Part shown: positions 1 through 7,559 of the stretch, piece by piece
Layout of the letters: every line of letters starts with the position of its first letter
How positions within the stretch are numbered: position 1 is the stretch's first letter
Translations under genes and position numbers: made by a program
Source: Competibacter_A sp002352125
GTDB lineage: Bacteria; Pseudomonadota; Gammaproteobacteria; Competibacterales; Competibacteraceae
Assembly (NCBI GenBank): GCA_035441325.1
Contig: DAOROA010000015.1
Span: forward strand, 16,501 to 80,500
Reading direction: 5' to 3'
Length of the DNA stretch: 64,000 nucleotides
Notes under the pieces: generated by a model
What the model saw: only the letters and a program-made list of their open reading frames with translations
The model's database searches: none
What the model was told of the DNA's origin: nothing

Positions 1-2
1 AT

Positions 3-263
3 ATCGCCGACATCGCCGAGGCTGGAGACAAACCGCACTGGGCGAAAGCGATGCGGGCTGGGGCGCGTCAAATCGGGCTGTGGCAGCCAGAAATCGAATC
101 GGCTCGCATGGTATGCGACGCAGCAGACAATCTATTCGATTCGAAAAACAGACAAGATACCGAGCTTTGGTATCATCGATTGCGCGAGGCAGTGGCTGCC
201 TACAAAATCAGGATGATGAAAGCCTCTGCTGCCGAAGATCATGTTGTTGATAGCGAAACATAA
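3..263 (+). CDS. Partial hypothetical protein (5' end outside window)
   Basis: The frame is open from the left edge and ends with TAA at 263, so this is probably the C-terminal part (about 86 residues visible) of a gene starting upstream; the first internal ATG is at 51. The visible part is hydrophilic and helix-prone, with no signal peptide or membrane segment and no motif I recognise. It sits on the prophage side of the window, ahead of a small exported protein, so it is probably a phage or moron gene. Function unknown. Confidence 0.4.
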   Translation: MADIAEAGDKPHWAKAMRAGARQIGLWQPEIESARMVCDAADNLFDSKNRQDTELWYHRLREAVAAYKIRMMKASAAEDHVVDSET

Positions 264-277
264 ACAGCATATATTTG

Positions 278-292
278 CTACAATTTGTGTAG
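278..292. promoter_or_regulatory. Palindrome upstream of the DUF4124-like gene
   Basis: Arms CTACA and TGTAG are separated by 5 bases, 30 bases before the start at 322. It resembles the TACA...TGTA half-sites of the immunity region (23824-23840, 24358-24376), so it may be a phage repressor operator. The match is short and could be chance. Confidence 0.3.
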
Positions 293-321
293 ATTCGTTC
301 TGTATAAAATAGAGGATGCTC

Positions 322-675
322 ATGCACAAAATAGCGATTGGTTTTGTCTTGATGTGGCTAAGCATTGCCGCGTTCGGGCAGGTTTATAAATGCCAAACTC
401 AAGAAGGGGCGATTAAGTTCCAGCAGTCGCCGTGTGCTGGAGGAGTAGAAATCAAGATTTCGCCATTAAGCGAAGCGAGACGACTAGAAGCAGAAGCGGA
501 TGACATAGAAAGAAGAGCGCAGGAGCTAACCGATATATCGATCAAGATGATGGCTGAAGGAATCATCAGGACAGATACAGCTAAAATAGCTAGAGAACAA
601 TATAAGATGCAAAAAATCGCAGAAGAATTGAGAAACAAAGCAAAATCGATACGAGCACAAGATTCTTTAAAGTAG
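322..675 (+). CDS. Small exported DUF4124-like protein
   Basis: 117 residues. The first about 18 residues form a signal peptide, followed by VYKC...GAIKFQQSPC, the short two-cysteine pattern of DUF4124-type periplasmic proteins; the two Cys probably form a disulfide. The rest is a charged, coiled-coil-like helix rich in Glu, Arg and Lys. An ATG at 316 directly abuts AGAGG (311-315); the ATG at 322 has that ribosome site at a proper 6-base distance, so I chose it. Lower GC than the surrounding phage structural genes suggests a moron. The role in the cell is unknown. Confidence 0.6.
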   Translation: MHKIAIGFVLMWLSIAAFGQVYKCQTQEGAIKFQQSPCAGGVEIKISPLSEARRLEAEADDIERRAQELTDISIKMMAEGIIRTDTAKIAREQYKMQKIAEELRNKAKSIRAQDSLK

Positions 676-681
676 TGCAAC

Positions 682-879
682 ATGACCAGATATCGCACTG
701 ATGATGTAGCACTACAGCTATTGCTTGATTTAAGCCATGTGAAATTTCCAGAATCTCATGATTTCTACTCGCGTTTGGCTGGAAAGTATCCACTGCAAAA
801 ACAAGATATTATAGCATTCCATAATTCTCTTCACGTCCATGAGCTGTGCGATGGCTCTGGCCAGCTCACAATTGATTAA
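682..879 (+). CDS. Hypothetical small protein
   Basis: 65 residues beginning 6 bases after the stop of the exported DUF4124-like gene. No clear Shine-Dalgarno, membrane segment or motif is seen. The close tandem arrangement and same strand support translation, but the coding case rests only on the open frame and position. Function unknown. Confidence 0.35.
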   Translation: MTRYRTDDVALQLLLDLSHVKFPESHDFYSRLAGKYPLQKQDIIAFHNSLHVHELCDGSGQLTID

Positions 880-889
880 CTGAAAAACA

Positions 890-1036
890 ATGAATCGCCT
901 CGCCTGCTTCCTGTTCGGCCACCGCCTGCGATTCGTTCGCTTCGCCTTGGAAGGCGGAAAAATCTTCCGGTGCGAGCGGTGCGGCATGGTGCTGTGGAAG
1001 ACGCCGGCCGGATGGTACGAGCTAGGACGAGATTGA
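890..1036 (+). CDS. Mini zinc-ribbon phage protein (cassette 1)
   Basis: 48 residues, ATG at 890. The pattern is N-terminal CFLFGHR followed by CERCG, the layout of very short phage zinc-binding proteins (one Cys and one His near the start, a CxxC later). It ends exactly where the C4-like leader of the first antirepressor begins, and a different mini zinc protein (28269-28469) has the same place before the second antirepressor. That recurrence is the main evidence that it is real. Expected to bind one zinc ion; its target, nucleic acid or protein, is unknown. Confidence 0.55.
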   Translation: MNRLACFLFGHRLRFVRFALEGGKIFRCERCGMVLWKTPAGWYELGRD

Positions 1037-1048
1037 CGCCGCCGCCGA

Positions 1049-1235
1049 GCGGGTGTAGGCTGGAATCTCCTAAACCAGTGTCGTATCCGCCCGGTCAGCG
1101 CGGTTTTTTAGTTTGTGCCCTACCCATCTATGGGGAGGGTGTCGGCAAGCCGCAAGGCCCCGGACGATCATTGGTCGTAGGAGCGCCCTTCCCGCCCGCT
1201 TGTGCGGGAATTTTCCTGAACCAATGGAGATCATC
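1049..1235 (+). ncRNA. C4-like antisense/leader RNA upstream of antirepressor 1
   Basis: This non-coding leader shares GCGGGTGTAGGCTG (1049-1062) and a GCGGTTTTTT tract (1100-1109) with the leader at 28483-28687. A short stem before the U-tract looks like a terminator that would release a small RNA. CTCCTAAACCA (1067-1077) can pair with TGGTCGTAGGAG (1172-1183) further down, and 1118-1139 is a hairpin. In phages P1 and P7 the C4 antisense RNA lies just before ant and blocks its expression through two such pairings. Assignment to that family is from layout and pairing, not from a model search. Confidence 0.5.
1189..1214 (+). terminator. Hairpin-U-tract attenuator before antirepressor 1
   Basis: TTCCCGC (1189-1195) pairs with GCGGGAA (1204-1210) and is followed by TTTT. 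It lies 22 bases before the antirepressor ATG, so it may stop transcription of that gene conditionally, as part of the C4-like control region. Confidence 0.4.
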
Positions 1236-1754
1236 ATGACCACTGCTCTCGTTCCTGTCGTTTCCGCCACCATCGGCGCTCGCTCCGTCCAAGCCGTCAA
1301 CGCCCGCGATCTGCACGTCTTCATGGAAGTGGGCCGCGATTTTTCCACCTGGATCAAAGATCGAATTGAGGAATACGGCTTCGTCGAGGAGGAGGACTTT
1401 TCCCCCGTTTTGGGGAAAAGTACCGGTGGCCGTCCCGCCTACGACTACCTCCTCACCCTGGACACGGCCAAGGAACTGGCGATGGTGGAACGCAACGCCA
1501 AAGGCCGGGAGGTTCGCCGGTACTTCATCGAGTGCGAGCAGAAATGGCAATCGGTGGCGGCCGTCGCCGGCAAGCGCGACGTGCTGCTGGAAACCTGCAT
1601 CAAAGAAGCCGGTCGCGGCAACGTGTTCGCCATGACCGCGCTGATGACCTGGTACGGCTTCCCGTCCGACCTGTCCCAACGCCAGATGGACCACATGGCA
1701 GCGATGCGCGGCCAGCGCCAGCGCAAGCTCGATTTGCCCGCCACGCGAGACTGA
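1236..1754 (+). CDS. AntA/AntB-type phage antirepressor
   Basis: 172 residues. The N-terminal half (about residues 15-90: VNARDLHVFMEV, FSTWIKDRIEEYGF, DYLLTLDTAKELAMVERNAKGREVRRYFIECE) is the AntA/AntB antirepressor domain, which in phages binds and disables the prophage repressor. The C-terminal part resembles the tail of P22-AR-like proteins and is not diagnostic. Start at 1236 was chosen because TGGAGA lies 5 bases upstream; longer in-frame starts would translate the structured leader. It is followed after 17 bases by the MYEDIEQTR small gene. A second antirepressor with a different domain (Bro-N) is encoded at 28688. Likely regulated by the C4-like leader RNA. Confidence 0.85.
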   Translation: MTTALVPVVSATIGARSVQAVNARDLHVFMEVGRDFSTWIKDRIEEYGFVEEEDFSPVLGKSTGGRPAYDYLLTLDTAKELAMVERNAKGREVRRYFIECEQKWQSVAAVAGKRDVLLETCIKEAGRGNVFAMTALMTWYGFPSDLSQRQMDHMAAMRGQRQRKLDLPATRD

Positions 1755-1771
1755 TCGAGAGGAGCGCCGCC

Positions 1772-1963
1772 ATGTACGAGGATATCGAACAAACGAGAGA
1801 AGATGACATCGAGATCATCCAAAACGCCCAAGCCGACTTGTCGCTCATCCTGGAATTGATGGAGCGAAACCGGCATTTCCGTCCAGACCCGCGCATCGTG
1901 AACTACTTGTACTTGTTCGGCTGCGCAATCGAAGAACGGGTGCCGATGTTGCGACGGTGTTGA
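1772..1963 (+). CDS. MYEDIEQTR small acidic protein (cassette 1)
   Basis: 63 residues, preceded by GAGGAG 7 bases from the ATG. It is a paralogue of 29232-29420: both begin MYEDIEQTR and share MERNR and RPD further on. In the nine-residue opening, six codons differ only at synonymous positions, so the peptide, not the DNA, is conserved. Both copies follow an antirepressor gene. It is mostly helical and acidic at the N-terminus, with no membrane segment. A partner or modulator of the antirepressor is the simplest guess. Confidence 0.65.
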   Translation: MYEDIEQTREDDIEIIQNAQADLSLILELMERNRHFRPDPRIVNYLYLFGCAIEERVPMLRRC

Positions 1964-2017
1964 TCGCTTGACCGATGGGCGCGCCGGGAAACGCGCCCTC
2001 GTCCGGAGGAAAATCTG

Positions 2018-2242
2018 ATGAAAGCTCCTGAACACAAACGATACCTGTATGCCTATCCCGGCAGCGATATCCAACACGTCGGGATCATTATGAAGATCGA
2101 GATGCGCAAACAAATCATGGATGCCGGGCTTTCCGATGATGACCTCCAAGGTGTCACCACCGACGAAGAATTGTTCGAGCGCACGTTCCGATACGCGTCG
2201 AAATTCGTTGGTTGGCTTGACGACGAATGGCGAACGTCGTGA
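2018..2242 (+). CDS. Hypothetical phage protein
   Basis: 74 residues with a strong ribosome site (GGAGGA, 2005-2010) before ATG 2018. Soluble, mixed charge, with a C-terminal stretch resembling a small helical domain ending in WLDDEWRTS. No family recognised. It is the last gene of the antirepressor operon and is followed by a strong terminator at 2352. Confidence 0.55.
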   Translation: MKAPEHKRYLYAYPGSDIQHVGIIMKIEMRKQIMDAGLSDDDLQGVTTDEELFERTFRYASKFVGWLDDEWRTS

Positions 2243-2351
2243 TGCCCCGGCGACTCGTCGCTTTGGGTTGGCGAGTTGATCGCTATGGTGCTATTTCCAG
2301 CGCGCCGCTTTACAAAAAAAAATAGTAGAAACCACAAAATAAAGTTGTAAG

Positions 2352-2390
2352 ATAGGCCGAACCCGCAACGGGTACGGCCTATCGGTTTTT
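2352..2390 (+). terminator. Rho-independent terminator
   Basis: ATAGGCCG pairs with CGGCCTAT, with a nested ACCCG/CGGGT stem, followed by a T-run at 2385-2390. It closes the antirepressor 1 operon and separates it from the lysis and head genes. The rest of 2243-2388 holds no gene I can support. Confidence 0.8.
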
Positions 2391-2394
2391 GTGG

Positions 2395-2592
2395 ATGATG
2401 CTGCTGAACGATGTAGATATCGATGTCTCGTGGCTGCCATCGCTCCGCCTGCTCAGGCTGGCGACGGAGGATGTGGAAAACGACCTGCATCAGTCCAGCG
2501 TGACGGAGCGTCACCACGAAGATTTGTGCGAATCCCGTTGCATCCAGCTTGAGCTGATTACTTACGGCTGCATCGACGCGAGGCTGCCATGA
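2395..2592 (+). CDS. Hypothetical small protein coupled to endolysin
   Basis: 65 residues if started at ATG 2395 (TTG at 2389 is possible). No Shine-Dalgarno is seen and it begins right after a terminator, which weakens the case. Its stop overlaps the endolysin start as ATGA (2589-2592), the coupling used throughout this phage, which supports translation. No domain recognised. Confidence 0.35.
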   Translation: MMLLNDVDIDVSWLPSLRLLRLATEDVENDLHQSSVTERHHEDLCESRCIQLELITYGCIDARLP

Positions 2593-3272
2593 CCACGAAA
2601 AAACTCACGCGCGGTATCCGCAACAACAACCCCGGCAACATCGACCGCCAGCCCGGCGTGCGTTGGCAAGGCCAATCGGCCGATCAATCCGGCGATTCCC
2701 GCTTCGTCGTTTTCGACGCGCCGAAATGGGGCATCCGTGCCATCGCTCGCGTGCTGATCACCTATCAAGACAAGCGCCGCGCGAAGGATGGATCGAAGAT
2801 CGACACCATCCGCGAAATCGTGGACCGCTGGGCGCCTCCGGTCGAAAACGACACCGGAGCGTATGCCGAGCACGTCGCCAAACTGACCCAGATCGGCATC
2901 GACGATACGCTCGACGTGTACGACTACGCCACCCTGCGCGCGTTGGTCGCCGCGATCATCACGCACGAAAACGGGTTCAACCCCTACGACGCCGACACGC
3001 TCGACGCCGGGCTGAAGCTGGCCGGCATCGAGCCGCCGCGAAAACCCATCGTCAAGCAGCCCGACGTGATCGCCACCGCCGGAGCCGGGATCGGCGCCCT
3101 GGGACTGGCGGCAACCGAGCTGATGCAAAACCATCTCGGCGAGGCCATCTCCGCTGCTCAACAAGTGTCCGCCATCGAACCGGATTGGATTAAACCGGCT
3201 TTTCTGCTGCTGGTAGTGGCGCTGATCGGCGCGGCCGTCGTCAAGCAAATCCGAGAGCACCGCAAACCATGA
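2589..3272 (+). CDS. Phage muralytic protein with C-terminal membrane segment (putative endolysin)
   Basis: 227 residues. The N-terminal domain (about 1-150) opens with GIRNNNPGNI, the signature of a lysozyme-like family found in phage endolysins and virion 'structural protein P5' annotations; FDAPKWGIRA and the later ITHENGFNPYD belong to the same fold. Residues about 160-180 are Ala/Gly-rich and about 200-218 form a clear transmembrane helix, so the enzyme may be membrane-anchored, unlike a plain cytosolic lysozyme. The expected role is peptidoglycan cleavage at lysis. It is first in a four-gene overlapping lysis block with the genes at 3269, 3520 and 3824. Confidence 0.7.
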   Translation: MTTKKLTRGIRNNNPGNIDRQPGVRWQGQSADQSGDSRFVVFDAPKWGIRAIARVLITYQDKRRAKDGSKIDTIREIVDRWAPPVENDTGAYAEHVAKLTQIGIDDTLDVYDYATLRALVAAIITHENGFNPYDADTLDAGLKLAGIEPPRKPIVKQPDVIATAGAGIGALGLAATELMQNHLGEAISAAQQVSAIEPDWIKPAFLLLVVALIGAAVVKQIREHRKP

Positions 3273-3523
3273 CCGAACTGCTCGCTGTACTCGCTGCCGC
3301 GCTGGCCGTCGCCTTCGGCGTCAGCCGCGCCGATGCCCGTCGCGCCAAGTCTCGCGCCATCGCAGCGGAAACGCGCGCCGCGATGGCAGAGCAACAGGCC
3401 GATGCCTTAGCCGCCATCGAGCTAGCCAGGACCAAAGCGCGTCAAGTGGGGCACAACGAATTGGCCAAGATGCGCGAAACCTTGCGCGGCCACGGCCGGC
3501 GCGACCAGTTGGCCAAGCCATGA
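3269..3523 (+). CDS. Inner-membrane spanin-like (Rz-like) protein
   Basis: 84 residues: an N-terminal transmembrane helix (about 3-18), then an Ala/Arg/Glu-rich coiled coil to the end. This is the layout of an inner-membrane spanin or Rz-like lysis protein. Start overlaps the endolysin stop (ATGA), and its own stop overlaps the next start. A lipoprotein partner candidate lies at 3824. Assignment is by topology and place, not by sequence family. Confidence 0.5.
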   Translation: MTELLAVLAAALAVAFGVSRADARRAKSRAIAAETRAAMAEQQADALAAIELARTKARQVGHNELAKMRETLRGHGRRDQLAKP

Positions 3524-3837
3524 ACGACATGGCGCGCATCGCCGTGTTGGAGAACACGGTGGAACAACACGCGACGCTACTCGCGAGAGCGGTGGCGGCC
3601 ATCGAAGCCCAGACGGCGATCAACGAACGATTAGCGCTCCATCTGGAGGATTCAAAGCGAGTGTGGGCCACCATCGAAGAGCACGGTTTAAGGTTGCAGG
3701 CGGTGCAAGCCCAGCAGGTCGAAATCTGCGCTTTTTGCACCAACACGCGAAAGATCGGCTGGGCCGTTGCCGTGTTCGCGTCCGGCGGACTGGCGTACCT
3801 GATCAAGTTTTGGGCCGACCATCATGGCAGCGCGTAG
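3520..3837 (+). CDS. XhlA/holin-like membrane protein
   Basis: 105 residues: a long helical N-terminal region (about 1-70), then CAFC, then a single hydrophobic helix (about 82-97) close to the C-terminus. Haemolysin XhlA-type and holin-accessory phage proteins have this order of coiled coil then membrane anchor. It lies inside the lysis block, overlapping both neighbours. It may be the holin or an anti-holin; the CxxC pair is unexplained. Confidence 0.5.
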   Translation: MNDMARIAVLENTVEQHATLLARAVAAIEAQTAINERLALHLEDSKRVWATIEEHGLRLQAVQAQQVEICAFCTNTRKIGWAVAVFASGGLAYLIKFWADHHGSA

Positions 3838-4063
3838 CCTGCTGCTGGCTTTGCTGTTGTCCGGTTGCGCCGCGTCGCCGGCGCCGGTCGTCGTGCCGCT
3901 TCCCGTTCCGCCAACGCCGACCTTGCCGACCGTTTCGGCGGACGAAGCCGATCATATTCAAGCCGACGTATGGTGGCGCATCGCGGAGCGAGACATCTTG
4001 CTACGCGCTTCGCTGAGCGAATGCCGCGCGATCATCGAAGCGACTCGGAGCACAGCGCCATGA
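3824..4063 (+). CDS. Rz1-like lysis lipoprotein
   Basis: 79 residues. Signal peptide ending in the lipobox LLSGC (Cys about residue 17), followed by a proline-rich stretch PAPVVVPLPVPPTPTLP, typical of outer-membrane spanin subunits (Rz1). The start overlaps the previous gene by 14 bases, as Rz/Rz1 pairs often do. With the spanin-like gene at 3269 it could complete an inner/outer membrane fusion complex. Its stop overlaps the capsid polyprotein start as ATGA. Confidence 0.65.
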   Translation: MAARSLLLALLLSGCAASPAPVVVPLPVPPTPTLPTVSADEADHIQADVWWRIAERDILLRASLSECRAIIEATRSTAP

Positions 4064-6705
4064 ACGAACTTCTCGACGGGGTGAGGCCATTGGCTGGCGA
4101 GCACGGCATGCCGTCCGCCAGCGCCTTTTTCCGCTGCTTCGCCCTGGATACCCAAGCCGAATCCGGTGCCCGGCGTGCCGTGTCGGCGCGCATAGGGTTG
4201 TATGCCCTGGCTGCCATGCCGCAGCCGGTTACCATCACGCGAGCCGGCCGTTTCCACGATGCGCGCTACGGCGATTTCGAGATCACGCCAACCATGTTAT
4301 CGGACATGGTGAGGAACTTCGAACAGCGCACTTACGGCCAGGATATTTTTCTTGACGTGGCTCACCGTCCGCAGGACGGATCGGCCGGAAAGATCATCCG
4401 ACTTTGGGTCAACGGCGACCGGTTGCTGGCCGACGTGGAATGGACGCCTTTCGGTCGCCGCGCCGTAACCGAACGCGGCTACCAATACCTGTCCGCCGAG
4501 TTCGCCGACGACTATGTCGACAACGAACGCCGAGATCATCACGGCCCCACCCTGTTCGGCGCCGCGCTCACCATCAGACCGGTCATCAAGCGCCTAGACC
4601 CTATCCAACTTGCCGAACCGACCGGCATCCACGGCGCCCTGGCGGCGCAGCTCATCGACGAGGCCACACGCCACATGAACAAGTATCTCGAACAGTTGAT
4701 TAAACTCCTGGCCGAAGCCGGGCTGTCCAAGCCCGTCGTCGATCAGCTCGGCGAAGCATTCTCGGCCGGAGCGAAGGCGATGGGCGAAGACGATGCAGCG
4801 CTCGCCAAACTGTCTGCTGAAATCGCTGGGGTCGGCAAGAAGCTGGCCGAATCCATCGGCGACAAACCGGCTACGATCAATCTGACGATCCAGCAGCCAG
4901 CGAAGACCGAACCGGGCAAGACCGAAAAAACGCTGACCGAAGACGACGTGCGCAAGCTGCTGCTGGCCGAGCGCCAGCGCGAAAACGAAGCGGCTGCGGC
5001 CAGCGCCAAGACTCTAGCCGAGCGGCGCGAGCAATACGCCAAGCTGCTGAACGAAGCGCCCAGCGTCGCGGCGCTGCCGGAAGCGACCCGCGCTATGTTG
5101 CTGGCCGGCGTCGATCTATTGGACGTTGGATTCAGCCCGCAACAGGTCTCGCAGCTCGCCGCGCAACAGATCAAGCTGGCCGAACAAATGGCCGTCACCG
5201 CCAAGCTGGCCGGCCTGGGCTGGGCACCGTCTGGCTCGACGCGGATCAGCTCCGGCGAAGACCAATCGCCGCTCAAGTTGCAAGAACAAATTAATCAACA
5301 GCTCCAAAACAGCTTATCGTTCGGCAACAACAAGCTGAGACTGAAAGCGGACAAAGACCTGCATCCTGCCGTGCGCCGCATCCTGTCCGAATTCGACCGG
5401 AACAACGGCGCCGCGCTGCACGAAGAAGCCAAGCGGCTGGCCGACGGCGGTTCGACCACGGTTGGCAACCTCAACGTACCGGCCGGTTTTCAGCGCACCG
5501 TGATCCGCGAGGCGCTATCCGACTTGAACGTGCTCGCTCTGGTGCAGGTGCTCACCGACCCGCTCGCGCAAGCGACGACGCAAATTCCATACGAGCTTCG
5601 CAAAACCGGAACCATCGCCAACGACGGCATCGTCTACGAATCGGGCGGCATCCCGCGCGCGAGCGTCGAGCAAAAGATGGATACCGCCTACGTGAACAAG
5701 ATGGCGCTCTCCATGCGCATCTCCAACGAGGTAGCGCAGTTCAGCCGCTCTAGCCAAATCGATTGGGACGCCTACGCCCGCAACGTAGCAAGCAATGCAC
5801 AAGTCATGCGCGAACTCGTAGCGCGTCGCATCGCCAACGAGTTGCAACGCAGCGCGGATGCCTACGGCGCGACCACCAACGCGGCGGAAAGCGTCGCCGC
5901 ACAACTGAACGGCAGTAATTCGCTGCTCAAGACGACGAATTGGCCCATCGTTCGCCCCAAGCAGTACCGCGATTTGCAGGGGGGGGCTATCGGGTCGGCG
6001 ATCAATCCCATCGTCGTCACCATCAACAGCACGGTTCGCTCCGAATACGATGGAACCGGCACGCAAGCGGCCGGAATTTATTGGGTGCTGGAGAATGCGA
6101 ACCTGGGATTTATCCGTCTGGTCACCGAAGCCGGCGTGCCGACTGGCCCGGCCAACACCGGCACCAACACGGTGACCTATGCCAGCGCGAACAATGTGGT
6201 GAAGTTCGATAGCAAACTGCCGGCCAGCACCGCGCTGGAAGATCACCTCAATGGCGCGCTGCGCGCTGTCGGCTCCCGCAAGGCGATGCTATCCGCAGAC
6301 CGCTACATCATGTCCGACATGCTGTTGATGTCGCCGGTGTTGAACGACACTCTGACCAACGCGCGCCAGTTCGCGGCCGAAGCGGCCCGGGCCGGGTCCG
6401 CGCTGAGCGTCGTCGGCGATTTGGCGGCCATCAAAGGCATTCCGGCATACGGGACCAATGCCCCGGCTATCGACCTGGGCGACGAGCGCATTATCTTGGG
6501 CGAACGCGGTACGCTGTCCTACGTGGTCGCCAAGCCGTTCAGCACCGGAACGCCATTCGAGGCGGTCAACGCATCCGGGTTACCGACCGGCGAACGCATT
6601 GCCTACGGCGAGGAGTACAACGCCATCCACGTGCCGACGCCGATCCAAAACCGGCTGACCAGCGTGATCGTGTACGACTCCGACGCCCGCACGGCGGCGA
6701 CCTGA
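4060..6705 (+). CDS. Phage prohead protease-scaffold-major capsid fusion protein
   Basis: 881 residues from ATG 4060 (ATGA overlap with the lipoprotein stop); the open frame extends further up, but in the lysis gene's shadow. Residues about 50-190 resemble the Mu gpI-type prohead protease (ITRAGRFHDARYGDFEITP, then DVAHRP and YLSAEFADDY). About 206-460 is a Lys/Glu/Gln/Ala-rich helical region like a scaffold. From about 465 (VPAGFQRTVIREALSDL) to the end is a Mu-type major capsid protein. These are normally two or three genes. Met206, with GAGG upstream, could be an internal start giving a separate scaffold-capsid product, as with lambda C/Nu3. Cleavage sites are not visible to me. Confidence 0.8.
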   Translation: MNELLDGVRPLAGEHGMPSASAFFRCFALDTQAESGARRAVSARIGLYALAAMPQPVTITRAGRFHDARYGDFEITPTMLSDMVRNFEQRTYGQDIFLDVAHRPQDGSAGKIIRLWVNGDRLLADVEWTPFGRRAVTERGYQYLSAEFADDYVDNERRDHHGPTLFGAALTIRPVIKRLDPIQLAEPTGIHGALAAQLIDEATRHMNKYLEQLIKLLAEAGLSKPVVDQLGEAFSAGAKAMGEDDAALAKLSAEIAGVGKKLAESIGDKPATINLTIQQPAKTEPGKTEKTLTEDDVRKLLLAERQRENEAAAASAKTLAERREQYAKLLNEAPSVAALPEATRAMLLAGVDLLDVGFSPQQVSQLAAQQIKLAEQMAVTAKLAGLGWAPSGSTRISSGEDQSPLKLQEQINQQLQNSLSFGNNKLRLKADKDLHPAVRRILSEFDRNNGAALHEEAKRLADGGSTTVGNLNVPAGFQRTVIREALSDLNVLALVQVLTDPLAQATTQIPYELRKTGTIANDGIVYESGGIPRASVEQKMDTAYVNKMALSMRISNEVAQFSRSSQIDWDAYARNVASNAQVMRELVARRIANELQRSADAYGATTNAAESVAAQLNGSNSLLKTTNWPIVRPKQYRDLQGGAIGSAINPIVVTINSTVRSEYDGTGTQAAGIYWVLENANLGFIRLVTEAGVPTGPANTGTNTVTYASANNVVKFDSKLPASTALEDHLNGALRAVGSRKAMLSADRYIMSDMLLMSPVLNDTLTNARQFAAEAARAGSALSVVGDLAAIKGIPAYGTNAPAIDLGDERIILGERGTLSYVVAKPFSTGTPFEAVNASGLPTGERIAYGEEYNAIHVPTPIQNRLTSVIVYDSDARTAAT

Positions 6706-6717
6706 TCGGGTGGCGCC

Positions 6718-6969
6718 ATGCTATACGTCAATTCGTTCTCCTTTCCGATGTACGTCGCCGGAAAGCTGGTTCCGCCTGGCGGATCGCGCGACGTGCCGGA
6801 CGGTGCGATTTTCAATCTCCCCGACCAGCGTCGCGTAGCCGCTGCGTCCGTCGAGGACGGTAACGGCATCGATACGTCGCTGCCAGACGGTGCGCAGGAC
6901 GGCGGCGACGCGGATTTGACACCCGATACGGCACCGTCCGGCAAGAAAACGGCGAAGGGTAGCGCGTGA
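6718..6969 (+). CDS. Small head-region protein
   Basis: 83 residues: a short beta-rich N-terminal half (YVAGKLVPPGGSRDVPDGA) and a low-complexity acidic tail rich in Asp, Gly and Lys. Follows the capsid gene by 12 bases, and its stop overlaps the next GTG start. Small proteins of this sort in this place are often head decoration or connector accessories, but no family is recognised. Confidence 0.55.
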   Translation: MLYVNSFSFPMYVAGKLVPPGGSRDVPDGAIFNLPDQRRVAAASVEDGNGIDTSLPDGAQDGGDADLTPDTAPSGKKTAKGSA

Positions 6970-7559
6970 TCTTCGCCGATCTGCTCCTCGCTCACAAAGC
7001 CCAGCTCGGCAAAGCCGAGGCTCGGTTTTCGTCGCCGGACAACGCCGATTTCAAGCGGCATTTGGCCGGGGCCGCAACGCGCGTGTCAATGAAGCGCCAG
7101 CGATGGGTGTCGGCCGAGCTAGAGGCGGTGGCGGGGCAATCCGACTACCCGGCGCCGTCCGATTCGTATGAGTTCGCGACGACGGATTGGGGAAAAGGGT
7201 TGATCGGCAACCCGTGGGACGAAGGGTTTGTTGGGTGGATTCCGCGCATGATCGGAATCGAAATCGCATCAATGCCGTACTGGCGGCTAGTGCCGGAACC
7301 GTCTTCGGCACAGATCGCTCGCTGGGGCGCTACGGTGCACTACACCTATTTCGCGAAGCACGAAATATCGGCCACGCGCATCACGCTGGCCGACGCGGAT
7401 CAACCATTGGTGCTGTTGGCCGCGCTGATCGAGGCCATGCGCGAGCTGTCCGCCGATACCACGGTCGTGCAACTCCAAAAAGGACTGGTTGGACTGCCGA
7501 CGGCCGGCACGCCAGCGTATCTCTACGAGAAGCTGTTGGCGGAGTGGGAACGCGCATGA
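6966..7559 (+). CDS. Head-tail connector/head completion protein
   Basis: 197 residues, GTG start overlapping the previous stop (GTGA). The content is mixed helix and strand, with several Trp/Tyr-rich segments, and it fits the size and place of the head-completion (gp6/adaptor-like) protein just after the major capsid. The family is inferred from position. It ends in an ATGA overlap with the neck gene. Confidence 0.5.
   Translation: MIFADLLLAHKAQLGKAEARFSSPDNADFKRHLAGAATRVSMKRQRWVSAELEAVAGQSDYPAPSDSYEFATTDWGKGLIGNPWDEGFVGWIPRMIGIEIASMPYWRLVPEPSSAQIARWGATVHYTYFAKHEISATRITLADADQPLVLLAALIEAMRELSADTTVVQLQKGLVGLPTAGTPAYLYEKLLAEWERA

Noticed and set aside
970..1239. 89-residue frame over leader 1
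   Set aside because: It reads through the structured leader, and the conserved elements there are at DNA/RNA level.
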